Shown one piece after another: positions 13,204 to 23,985 of a DNA stretch of 64,000 nucleotides (position 1 is its first letter; every line of letters begins with the position of its first letter). The stretch lies in assembly GCA_037074705.1 (NCBI GenBank), contig CM073591.1, positions 96,338,532 through 96,402,531 of the forward strand, written 5' to 3'. The stretch is from Zhengitettix transpicula. Lineage: Eukaryota > Arthropoda > Insecta > Orthoptera > Tetrigidae. The notes below the pieces were generated by a model. The model saw nothing but the letters and a program-made list of their open reading frames with translations, was not told the origin of the DNA and did not search any database. The position numbers and the translations under genes are program-made.

Positions 13204-13735
13204 TCAAAGGGGACATGAGGAATTGTTGTGGGCTCCTTGCATGAGCTGCATACCGACTGCGGAGATCTGGAAATCAAGAATGAGTGAGTGAAACTGGAGT
13301 GCAATGTTCTTACAACCTGTTGCCTTCGAGATAGTTCTTTCGGGTGCGATATTTCTCTGATGCTGTTGACATTCCTGAGGATGACTCCGCATTACTCTGG
13401 TTTGACAGGTCTACACCACTTTTCCTCCATTTCCTTGTAGAGCCCTACTCTGCGGTCCCTGCTGGTGCAAACTGATAGGTTGCTGGATCTTCCTTGATGA
13501 TCAGCTTCCATCTTCGCTAGATCTGCCCTGTCGTGTCCTACTATGTCCTTATGCGCCGGTAGCCAGGCTATAGTCATCAGGTTTCCATTTTCTTGTATTT
13601 TCAATACATTCTCTCTAATTAGATTTATGCAACCATTTCCGTGCATTGTACTGGTTATTCTGTGTATTGCGTCCTTAGAGTCTGTTTTGTTTACGAAAGA
13701 AAATTCTTATTCCATTTTGGACACACTTTGAATCT
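13204..13735 (-). pseudogene. RNase H fragment of a non-LTR retrotransposon
   Basis: Reading the minus strand from about 13,735, the frame shows an RNase H-like TDSKDAI segment (catalytic Asp context). About 45 residues on it shows IAWLPAHKDIVGHDRADLAK, matching the W-x-P-x-H-x-G-x-x-x-N-x-x-A-D pattern of the last RNase H helix. An in-frame stop lies just upstream of the first motif, and the expected Gly/Asn positions are changed. The open part is 13,392-13,646. RNase H domains of this type sit downstream of reverse transcriptase in I/R1/LOA-like LINEs. No reverse transcriptase is left beside it, so this is an old fragment. Confidence 0.6.
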
Positions 13736-14248
13736 TGTGTTAAGACCAGTATGGAAAATTTAAACCTCCAAAAATTATAAACGAGGGACAGGATCACACA
13801 ACATTATATGATGATTACAAAATAATAATTGAAGCTTTTCATTTCAAATCTATAACTGGTTTAAGAAATTACACACCTGAAAAATATTTTTTTAGTGGAG
13901 AAATTGGTGTAGTATGTGTTGCTAACTAAACAATTTATATGAACTTTGTGAAAAAGTTTGCTAACGTATTAAAATTTTATGAGTCATACTTTTGCATTAT
14001 TTATTGCATTAAATGGAATTGTTAATTGCTGTTCTCGTGAAGCATTTACAATTCAAAGACAGAAAAACTGATGAAGCGCGATCTGTTCCCTTAAAATAAA
14101 ATGTTACTAAAAACAAATGATTAATCACTGTAATATTTAAGAAGTTATTAATAAATATTTATGTTTGTGAATTGTATTAAAATTTGTGTTAGTCATGAAG
14201 AATATATTTCTCATGTATTTTAGTACACTTACTTAAAACTATATAAAC
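13736..14248. other. AT-rich DNA, nothing recognised
   Basis: No open frame of note, no repeat ends seen. Confidence 0.6.
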
Positions 14249-14376
14249 TTTTGAGTTTTGTCCACTGACAAGTGCAGTTGTGTTGCTCTAGGCTCTTCGT
14301 ATCACCTGACTAAAGGAACAAGGATCCCAGTAATGTTGTGTGGTATTTATATTACCATTTTTGTCTGAATTGGCTA
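14249..14376 (+). mobile_element. Degenerate hammerhead-like repeat H1
   Basis: Shares the CTCTAGGCTCTTC block with the elements at 24,962-25,100 and 50,150-50,300. It then has CTGACTA, a GGAACAAGGATCC stem-loop-like segment, and GTAAT where related copies have GAAAC, followed by GTTGTGTGGTATTTATATTA. Both core segments carry changes relative to copies H2 and H3. The left inverted end is not visible. Confidence 0.6.
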
Positions 14377-17342
14377 TCATTCCTATTCATTAAAACTATA
14401 TAGTTCAACGAACAGTAAGAAAGAAATAAGATGAGTACAAAGTAATAGTAAAACTGTTCGGCGTCGTATCTTGAATAATTCATGTATGTAACTATTGCAT
14501 TCGCGTACGCTAAGAACTTACATTCCGACGTCAATAATACCTATTACCCGAAAACGTTCCGGATATAACTAAATTCAGTGTAGAAACTTCTGTATATTAG
14601 TACTGAGAATTAGTTATGCAAACTAAGTTGCTTATTGAGCTTTCGTCTTCGAAATACAAAGAACGATAAGTTCTCCAGAAACCGAGCTTATAATATTTTC
14701 CTCAACTCGAATGTATCGTTACTTGCAATTTAATGGAAACTCCTCCTAATTAAATTTCCGTCAATACGGGTTTAACAATTTATTTTTCATAAGGTCAGTA
14801 AAAATATAATCTGTGTATGTTACGATTAAAAATATAGTCGTAATTTTCATATTTCTGGATTTTACGTAAAAGAAAAATTAAACGTTCTTGTTCAAATAAA
14901 GAAAAGTTTGTAACATTCGAAATAGTAATATTAAATGCCTAGTACCAGACGTTTTGAAACATATTTATATTTAATCAAATAATTGAAAGTACGTAGAGAG
15001 GAATGAGACTGGTAGAATGTTTTCATGATATTGTAAACAAACAATTTCTTGTTGCTTCTAACATAATTTCTTTAATAAAACCCACTATAATTTTGTAGTG
15101 ATTAATTTTTTCAATAATAAGCTACTCCTATTTTGAACTAACAGCACTAAATATAACTTGTATATTTTAGAAGAGCCTTTATGATAGGCGCAAAAAAAAT
15201 TAAAATAACTAGGGCACTAAAAACCAGTCGTCTGAGATTAAGTAATGATAAATTAACTAGTTCGTAAAGAAAGCAGCGTTAGGGACCCAAACATTATTTC
15301 TTAGAAACTGATAATATTCTAAAGAAAGAGATATATTTGAATCATGGAGAGAGTTTAACAGACTGTGTATGTGGGTGTGAGTGAGAGATAGTAATTATAC
15401 AAATCACTTGAAAATTACTTTTTTCTCTTTCCTGATGTCGAAGAATAATATTTTTCAAGATTACATGATAAGAAGGACGTGAATTCTACTAAATTTCAAT
15501 GGATTTTGTAAATTAATCACAGGCGTATATAAAACCAATCCATCAAATATGTAACCTTCGACTTTTTTCACTGTAAATAAAATTCAACAAGGCAAAATAG
15601 AACATAGCTAATTGTATTGAAATTTCTAGCCAGTGGATTTACCTCGAATATTCTCCTTTGTGTAAAACTATTTTATAATTCATTCCACGTTGAAACAATA
15701 TATATATTAAGAGCACACTTTTTGTAACTGGTAAAATGTAACTGAAATTATTTAACGCTTTCTAAACTAGGTGTTGTGTGAAAATTTTCTCCGCAACAAT
15801 ACGGATAATTGCATTCATTATTCAGGTTGATGGGGGAAGCACGCAGGGAATTCTGTGCTTAAGTTAATTAGCTTGTGGATCAATAATCATCTCGCTAGGA
15901 GCCAACGAGTCAACTTAACAAAAAGAGATCTCGTATTACGCATAATATCGGATGAATGTTTTTTTAAAAAAAATGGGGGTGACACCCAAAACGCGCCATT
16001 AGTTTTGTTAATTGTCAATTCGTACGCAGGTTGTGACGTTTTCAGCAATGTAATCGTGAAAAAGCAACTGTTCTTTTTTTATATGCATGGCAACTCCTTG
16101 TTTCTGGTTGGGATTATAATTTATTTCCAGAACTCTTTGCACTTAATTGCCACTATATAATGTGAATTATGGTATAAAAATACTTGGTGTACATAATTTA
16201 TTATATGAAACAATCTTTTGCAAGATATTAAGTAAATAATAATAAATATACAGAGTAACATGATACGGTAAATCCGAATTTACTTCTAGAAAAGAAATGC
16301 TATTTGGATGAAACTATGATTGGAAGTATAGAATTATCCTTTTCATGTAACTAATGGAAGAAATATTTTATGACTCTGAAAACTATGAAAAATATCATGT
16401 ATAGTAAGGGCTCAGATTAACTAAAAAAAGCAAGGATTTAAAAATCGTGGAACGAGTCAAATGAGCGAAGGCGTTTCCTGCTTATTACTTTCATAACTCT
16501 AATATTTCCAGTAAATATATTTTATACAACAGTAATCAGAAATATTATTACAGTATAAAATATCTATGTCCTGTGTATAATAAATCGAAGGTCATCGACA
16601 ATAATGTTGGCGTGACACAGGACGTGTACCAGCGAGAATGTTCCTGATCCTCCAGCCACGTGGAACGTAGATGACAACTAGACGTTAAAATTTGTAGTAG
16701 TAGTTAGTTAAGCAAATCACAAGAATGACGCATATTTCGTAATAGTTAAATTAGAAGTTGTCTGATGTGTGCAACGTTGCATAGTTAGTGAGCCACATGG
16801 CTACTGTACAGATTTAAATTTATTGATTACATTAACCTATTAAGGAGTAAATAGGACTGGGCAAAAACATAGTTGCATACATACACAAGAAAAGAAAATA
16901 AAACAAAGAAAAGAAGAACATTAATCGGGAAATATATAAATTAGAGAATTAGTAAATGAGGCAACGTAGATGAAAAACAATATTAGACTATTGAATCAAT
17001 GAAACATATTTCATTACACAACTCTATAAATATCTAATATTTAAAAGAATCAATAGGTAAAAAACGATAAGTAACGATAAATTTTAATTTCTAACATTTC
17101 ACCGTCCATAAAGGTTCGAAGTAATAACTAAACCTGAAAATGTGTATACTCTACAACATAAAGTGTTTAAGCAATATAAATTAATTGACTATATTAATCA
17201 GAATAGATATTACCTTTTGTGCATTATAATTACGTTTCTGTTTCCTAACAAGCTCAGGACACAGAATTCACTGTTTTCAGTGTCCATTATTTGATTATTA
17301 GACGGTCTCGGCTAAAAAGACGTATTTGAAGATTAATACACA
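14377..17342. other. AT-rich intergenic DNA
   Basis: About 3 kb without a recognised gene or element. The 101-codon frame at 15,855-16,160 shows no motif and lies in AT-rich sequence, so it is treated as chance. Confidence 0.6.
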
Positions 17343-18362
17343 ATTAACATTTATTCCTAATATTCGATCAAATTCACGAAAACATAATACGGACATTACA
17401 TAAGCTTGAAATAAGTGCTAAATAAATACCACAAGAAGTTTCAGAAATTCTTGTTCCACTCGTCAGGTGATTCAAGGAAGGAACAGCACAAATGAAAACA
17501 TAATACGCGAGAGAAGTTTGCTGTGGGGACGCAGCTTACCCCTCGCCATGCCTTGGCCTATTTAAGAGGCAGTTGGCCTAAACAGGCCAAGGCATGGCTA
17601 GGGGTAAGCTGCGTCCCCACAGCAAACTCCTCTCGCTTTTTTTTTTTTTTTTTAGGGCAATAGGCTACATGAGGGTAATCCACTTAGGGCAACTCCCCTT
17701 TAATAGCATAGGAAGGGATTTGAAAGGGGGGATGCGGAAGGGTAGAGGAAGGTAGCCAAGGGTTAACTAGGGCCCCCGGGCTATATTTTAAGGATCCTAC
17801 CCGGCATTCGCCTAAAGGAATGCAGGGAAAACCTTAGAAAAACCTGCATCGGGTAGGTCGGGCATTGGGTACTTGTCCCACGCCCTTCCGATAGCGGGAG
17901 AGGAGTTTGCTGTGGGGACGCAGCTTACCCCTCGCCATGCCTTGGCCTGTTTAGGAGGCAGCTGGCCGACTATTCCAATAGGAATAGCGGACAACTCTTG
18001 CCGTATGCCCAAGGTCTGCGACCCCGGAACATACACCTCTCAAAACAGACCGAGGTGCCTCGGCATGTGGGAACCTTAGTTCAAAAAAACCAGAGAGATG
18101 TGAGAGCATCCCCAAAGGTAGCCCCCGCCAGAGCTCTCTGGGAAGGTTCACCTGCGAGAAATCCTCTCGCAGGCTTCCTTCCGTTCCCCTGACTCCTCTC
18201 GCGTATTATGTTTTCATTTGTGCTGTTCCTTCCTTGAATCACCTGACGAGTGGAACAAGAATTTCTGAAACTTCTTGTGGTATTTATTTAGCACTTATTC
18301 AAGCTTATGTAATGTCCGTATTATGTTTTCGTGAATTTGATCGAATATTAGGAATAAATGTT
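17343..18362. repeat. Large near-perfect palindrome split by a retroposon
   Basis: The left arm 17,343-17,558 pairs with 17,585-17,636 plus 18,203-18,362. Over the outer ~160 bp the arms differ by about one base. The inner ~52 bp are a retroposon-family segment and its inverse complement around a 26-nt loop (17,559-17,584). A full retroposon copy (17,637-18,191) interrupts the right arm with an 11 bp target duplication. The outer arm also contains a CTGACGA...GAAAC pattern (plus strand near 18,245-18,275). Immediately right of the palindrome another retroposon copy starts at the same GGCCAAGG point as the inner arm. Confidence 0.85.
17637..18191 (-). mobile_element. Poly(A) retroposon family copy 2, full length
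   Basis: Minus-strand copy of about 555 bp with an 18-nt A tail (T run at 17,637-17,654), subfamily A terminus, and the 5' hairpin (CCTGCGAGA/TCTCGCAGG at 18,151-18,173). It is flanked by the 11 bp duplication ACTCCTCTCGC at 17,626-17,636 and 18,192-18,202. It begins about 15 nt 5' of copy 9, making it the longest copy here. Tail plus variable target duplication indicates LINE-type target-primed insertion. No reverse transcriptase and no long conserved frame in the sense direction. Confidence 0.9.
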
Positions 18363-18654
18363 AAGGCCAAGGCATGGCGAGGGGTAAGCTGCGTCCCCAC
18401 AGCAAACTCTTCTCCCGTCATCGGAAGTACCAAATGCCCGACCTACCCGATGCAGATTTTCCTAAGGTTTTCCCTGCATTTCTTTAAGCGAATGCCGGGT
18501 AGGATCCTTAAACCATAGCCCGGGAGCCCTAGTAACCCTTGGCTACCTTCCTCTACCCTTCCGCTTCCCCCCTTTCTAATCCCTTCCTATGCTATTAAAG
18601 GGGAGTTGCCCAATGTGGATCACCCTCATGTAGCCTGTTGCCCTAAAAAAAAAA
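18363..18654 (+). mobile_element. Poly(A) retroposon family copy 3, 5'-truncated
   Basis: Starts at GGCCAAGGCATGGCGAGG, in the middle of the family consensus, and ends in the subfamily A terminus with an A tail at 18,645-18,654. Its 5' boundary coincides with the end of the palindrome's right arm, so it probably took part in forming that rearrangement. Confidence 0.85.
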
Positions 18655-18671
18655 CCTTCACACCAGCAAAA

Positions 18672-19201
18672 TAGAGAGAATTCTCTCGCAGGCAGAACCT
18701 TTTAGGAGAGATACGAAGGGGCTACCTTTGGGTATGCCTTTTCCTCTCCGTTTTTGAACTAAGGTTCCCACAAGCCGAGGCACCTCGGCCTGTTTTGAGA
18801 GGTGTATGTTCCAGGGTCGCAGACCTTGGGAATACGGTAAGAGTTGTTCGCTATTCCCATTGGAATAGTCGGCCAGCTGCCTCCTAAACTGGTCGAGGCA
18901 CGGAGAAGGGAATGCTGCGTCCGCACAGCAAAGTCCTCTCCCGCTATCGGAAGGGCGTGGGACAAGTACCCAATGCCCGACCTACCCGATGCAGGTTTTT
19001 CTAGGGTTTTCCCTGCATTTCTTTAGGCGAATGCCGGGTAGGATCCTTTATATATAGCCCGGGGCTCCTAGTTACCCTTGGCTACCTTCCTCTACCCTTC
19101 GGCATCCCCCCTTTCAAATCCCTTCTTATGCTATAAGAGGGGAGTTGCCACTATGTGAATTACCCTATACATACCCTGACTACACCTTTTTTTTAAAAAA
19201 A
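18672..19201 (+). mobile_element. Poly(A) retroposon family copy 4, subfamily B
   Basis: Nearly full-length plus-strand copy directly after copy 3. Its middle reads GGTCGAGGCACGGAGAAGGG and its end CCCTATACATACCCTGACTACACC before a T/A-rich tail. These are the subfamily B forms. The first half of the 5' hairpin is altered (AGAGAGAATTCTCTCGCAGG). Frames of 60-68 codons are open on both strands, which argues against a conserved protein. Confidence 0.88.
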
Positions 19202-19234
19202 TGTGTTATGCAATAATAAGATAAAATAATCAAA

Positions 19235-19410
19235 TGACAGACAAATTTAAGTTATGATATGAATATCACACAACGTTCCTGGATAATTTGTTTATTTGTT
19301 CAGGTTGTAAATAGGCACAGCCGCACAATGCAGTTGACCACCTGACGAAAGCAACAAAGGTTGCAGAAACGTTGTGAGATATTTATATCATTGTATATAG
19401 CTGAAAATAT
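19235..19410 (+). mobile_element. Compact ~170 bp element H2 with hammerhead-like core
   Basis: Arms 19,254-19,274 and 19,371-19,391 are complementary at 19 of 21 positions (ending CACACAAC / GTTGTGAG). Between them lie CTGACGA (19,342-19,348), a 5 bp stem with 4-nt loop (GCAAC-AAAG-GTTGC, 19,351-19,364) and GAAAC (19,366-19,370). That is the CUGANGA / stem II / GAAAC order of a hammerhead ribozyme with a long closing stem III, and GTT at 19,275-19,277 would be the cleavage triplet. I could not find a convincing stem I, so activity is unproven. Hammerheads are known from Penelope-like elements and retrozymes. A plain terminal-inverted-repeat element is the alternative. Confidence 0.6.
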
Positions 19411-21415
19411 TTTCTATTATTTGGATACTTGTTTACGTGAGTCTTATATTTGCAATTTGTTTTGAAATATAATCTTTACTTTAATACATTTTTATATTAT
19501 TTCAATTACAACACCTCAGGAGAGCCCAAGAAATTAGGGATGACATGTATTAAAGTGATTGTAAATTTTATTCAATAATTTTTTTAATGAAACTATTTCT
19601 CATTTTATTGGCCACCCAATCTTATTATTTATTAATATGTCAGGTAATAGTTAATTTAAAGATTTATTACAAAACACATCATTTTTACACATTAACAGGC
19701 GCAAGTTATTGGTATCATTTATTTTACGAATCACGATAATGAATTGGAGGATAATAATTCTCGAGTTTCAAAAAATTTTTAGGGAAACGAGGGACAATAT
19801 TTGGTGTCAGGTAAGTGAATGAATAGTATATTATTTATAAAGCATTAATTGATACGTTAAATAATAATTTATTAAAGAAGTTTCGTTCTGGTCTATTTTC
19901 CAGCAAGCACAATCGTTTTTCACATCCAGTTTATCTTCAATGATAGCGTCCTCTCTCCTCATCACTATATAATATGTTAAATGCCCTTGATTTAGTATTA
20001 ACAAAATGAATAATAGAGCGGGTGTCCAGCAGGTAACGTTTCGGTTCACAACTCGACAAGCCGGTGCAGCGGGATCGCTGTGAATGGGTAACAACATCGC
20101 TTGTGACAGGGCAGCCAACTACTTTCATTTAAATGCGCTGTGCTATTAGCCCCATCCACGACGAGTGGGGGAATTGGGTTATGCGCCACGCGACACTCAA
20201 GCAGTTCCCAGGGGCAATTACAACGTGCAAACAATGCTCAGCCACGTCTACGTGCACCTGTACCTGCAGCTTCGCATTTGAACGCACACAAACTTCGCTA
20301 GCGGTGCGAATCAAATCCTATCAACGGTTTTTCAAACTGGAATTCATAGTTTTTCCTCGAAAATCGAGTTATTCGAGATTAACAGCGACGTATAAAGCAT
20401 AACGGCACGTAAGAACTATATGTAAGTTGAATACACTGAGCGACAATTTCTTAGTTCAGATTGTTATTCTGTACGAACACTAACGCAACACGTTGATATA
20501 AACAAAATGAAAATGGTTTCATTTGTGAAGTTTCCTTCACTAATGGGCTATGACATCGCAAATTTGGGAAATTTCTCCAGGAGCACTGAAATATTTACCT
20601 TCTAGTAATTTTATTACTAATTAATAATCATTTTAATTACTAATTACTGATATATTATTATATTTAACGACATTTTAAATTGTAATTTTTGTGATGTTTA
20701 TGTTTATTTTTAAAATTTGTAATTGAAATAATTTATTATTTTCTTGTAATAGTATAATAAGACGTACGACCGAGGACTAATTTAATAAATAATAAACCTA
20801 AATCTAAGGATTCTGGATCTAATTGTAAGCCTTTCTTGTATTTTTCAAATACTAACGCACACTTAGTGTAAAGTAAATGTATATAAATTTAGATTTTTTA
20901 AATTTGTGTCTTGCTCTCTGCCAGATAATTATTTACCATATAGAGATATTTTTATATTATAACCGAATAGCTCCAGAACAATTGGTATTATTTTACGTGT
21001 CCATTGACACAGAAACGTCAACAAGACTTGCTCTAGAAGTAAAGAATTATAATTAGTACAAGAGTTTTGGGTATCAAAGTCATATGTTATTAAAAGGTGC
21101 GCTTTAATCAGTACAGGAGTTTCTTGATCATTCTCCTAAGAGTTCAAATTATTTATACTACAGAAGTGTTGAATTCGTTGCATTATAAAATATACTATAT
21201 AGCTTGTATACTTTCTGTTGAGGTTTTTCTGCTCTTTTCTGTGTTTGTTTCAATACCGACTGGGTGTTCAACAACGGAAACTCAGATTTCTCGTAGTTCA
21301 GCTCTGGGAAAGTGACTTGTCCTTAGAGACGGACAAAATCGTTAAATTTAGTAATCGGAACCACTCGCTCATTCCAGCTTCTTTTCATGGCTCACCAATA
21401 TTTCGGTATATATAT
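19411..21415. other. Intergenic DNA with a GC-richer patch
   Basis: AT-rich except for about 20,020-20,400, where several overlapping frames of 60-95 codons lie on both strands. None shows a recognisable motif. The patch could be unique regulatory DNA or an old element. Confidence 0.5.
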
Positions 21416-22334
21416 TGTAATGATTTAAAAGGAATTTTAATTTAAGAAATTATTACTTATTAAAAACAAAATTATTCATTAAAGGTGCAATTTATTAGCC
21501 CTACTTTGGCACGCCAAATTAAATCAAAATTTACAAACCAAATCTTTTTATTATATAATTTGTAGCATTATAGGAAAAATATAAACTTTTATATTTTACA
21601 AACCAGCATATCTAATACTCGTCTTCTCAGGGTCTTTACTGGGTTTGATAAGTAAAAAACAATCAAGATTATAAATTCAAGAATTAACAATTTAAACAAA
21701 TTGAAACTAACGTAATACGAAATGAAAAGAAATGAAATCTGACTATACCCTTAACTACCGTTTACAGAAAATTTAATTACTTTAGTTTGTACTTAGAACT
21801 GCCTTTCTGGTACCAGACTTAATTATTTAGAAGCTTGGGACACAATTCCCTAAAAGACCATTAGTCATTCTACACTTGAACAAACACACGGTTGTATTTC
21901 GTGGATTACTCCTCCAGGAACTCGATTGTCTGAAACTCCGGTCAACCGTTGGACGTATTAAATTTCGATGCCTTTTGCGGAAAATGTTATTTCAGAGCGC
22001 GTATATATTTGAACGGGGCACTAAACCTTTTGTTTCAGCTTTTCAGATTTTTTTTGTATAACTTGTTTCTGTGTTGAAATTACTAAATTTGGACCACTCT
22101 GTTCGTACTCTGAATTTCGGTCTCTCTCTATCTCTCTCTACCACAAGATTTTCCAGACTGCAATCAACTTTCTTATTCACCAGACAGCCACCAACTGACT
22201 TCCGTACAATGCGCGCAGTTCACAACAAAGCTAGCAGACACAGAGCTGTCTTTCTTTGTCCTTCTTTGAGATCGATGCCGCTAAACAATTCATTTTAATT
22301 TAAACAATTAATGGCCTCCTTAATTAGTATTACT
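21416..22334 (-). mobile_element. Solo LTR-like unit L2
   Basis: Minus-strand member. The left end is TGTAAT and the right end ATTACT (one change from ATTACA). It is flanked by ATAT on both sides (21,412-21,415 and 22,335-22,338). It contains the inverse of the family block (CAGGGTCTTTACTGGGTTTG near 21,628) and GAAATCTGAC. A CTCTCT run lies near 22,122. No internal coding region. Confidence 0.72.
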
Positions 22335-22361
22335 ATATATATATAAGATTGACTTTAATTA

Positions 22362-23245
22362 ATTTAACGGAATGATTAAATATGATGGGTTAATTTAAAT
22401 GAAAAACTTATTACCAATTAACAAACAAAAATATTTATTTTATTTTGTGGCAATAAAAGATAATTACAAACAAAATTTGAGATCTGTCCTCTCAGGGCCT
22501 TTACTGGGTTTGATAATGAACACAAAAAAATTGATTTAAAATCTTATTAACAAAACAGTTCACAATTTACCTTAACAATATGTCGATAGAATAAAACAAA
22601 TTAAAAAGTAAATAAATTAACTTTGATTGACAATTAAAAGAGAACGAAATCTGACTTTATCCTTTAATTTGCGTTTACACTATTATTCAAAATTATGTTA
22701 CTTACTGACAGTCGGACTGGTACCAGATCAATCAATTTTATCTCGTTCGGACACTTTTACACTCTTTAATATCAGGCCTTGGTTTTCACTTATTCTACAC
22801 TTCACTTTAAAATTTGGCAAGATTGGCTGTATTCCGTTGATTGCTCCGCTCCACAATAATTTACCAATGTTCTCCTGGATTAATTTCTCCACGAAGATTT
22901 TGGAAAGTTCTATTCTGTCGAAAACTACTCTTACTTTCCAATATTTACGCTGCAATACTTCCGTGAATGTTTTCTTTGTATTAATTTACAACTTTAACTA
23001 GTTATACATTGACGATGTCTTGTCTCTGCTCAAGTTATATTACTTGTTCTGCTCCTCGTAATGTTTCTCCGCCAACTAACTATCCTAGTGCTCTCGAGTT
23101 TGAGCGCGCATACGCCATTTTTGACTTTTTGACAAAGCAAGCGAGCTCGCTTCTCCATTTTTGCTTTGTTCGATCATACCGCTATAATGGATTTATCAAA
23201 CAATTCAAATTTTATGTCCAAACAATTAATGGCCTAATAAACTAT
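22362..23245 (-). mobile_element. Solo LTR-like unit L3, ends decayed
   Basis: Same family and orientation as L2 and almost adjacent to it. Internal landmarks are CAGGGCCTTTACTGGGTTTG (near 22,493), AGAGAACGAAATCTGACTTT, a GGTACCAGATC block, and CAATTAATGGCCTAAT near the right end. The terminal TGTAAT/ATTACA words are not intact, so the limits are approximate. The 124- and 88-codon frames inside it show no motif. Confidence 0.65.
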
Positions 23246-23985
23246 AAATCATATTTCAAACAACCACCGAAATGAATGCTACCCTGTTTACATGAATCTA
23301 CACTTCATTTGCTAGCGAATTTGGGTTTATAATTTAAAAAAAAAATATACACAGTTTTAGAATTGATTAGTAAATAAATAAATAATTATAAAAATAAATT
23401 TAACGTTTTGAAATGTACATACAGCAATGTCGGGAACTGTCCACTAATCATCACATTTTAAATATTTCAATTGGGTGTTTCACGCAAAAATTTTATTTAT
23501 TCTCAATAATTTTTTTATATTTATCGTGTACATACGTTCTTTGCTTGCATTAATAATATCACGAATTTAAGTAATTAAGGACGTGATACGAATTTTACTC
23601 CGAGATTATAAAAAATGGAGTGAATTATTAATGTAAAAAAATTCAGAGTATAGTAGGTTTGTTGTGAAGAATGAGTGAAGAGATCCTGAGGGGTTAAAGT
23701 GGAAAGTATAGGATAACTTTTAGCGAGAATACTGGGATAACGTTTACGAGCACTAATAATTTCCAGAGGTTAACAGAAGATTTACAATCACATAAGACAA
23801 AAATATTAACATTATGCTACAAGATTTTGTTTATATGACCTGAATTTGATTTTGCCCAAATAATCACCCCACTATATTTTAACTGGAAGGAAAGGAATAA
23901 TTGTAATTTTGTACTTGTTTTAATTGTTATAATTAAATATTAGATATATTAATTAAAGAGACAGACTATTTGATTTATGAATGAG
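23246..23985. other. AT-rich DNA between L3 and H3
   Basis: No element or gene recognised. Confidence 0.55.

Noticed and set aside
17812..18518. Several overlapping frames in the 17.8-18.5 kb cluster
   Set aside because: All lie in retroposon copies or the palindrome arms.
22627..23001. 124-codon plus-strand frame
   Set aside because: Lies wholly within LTR-like unit L3 and has no motif.
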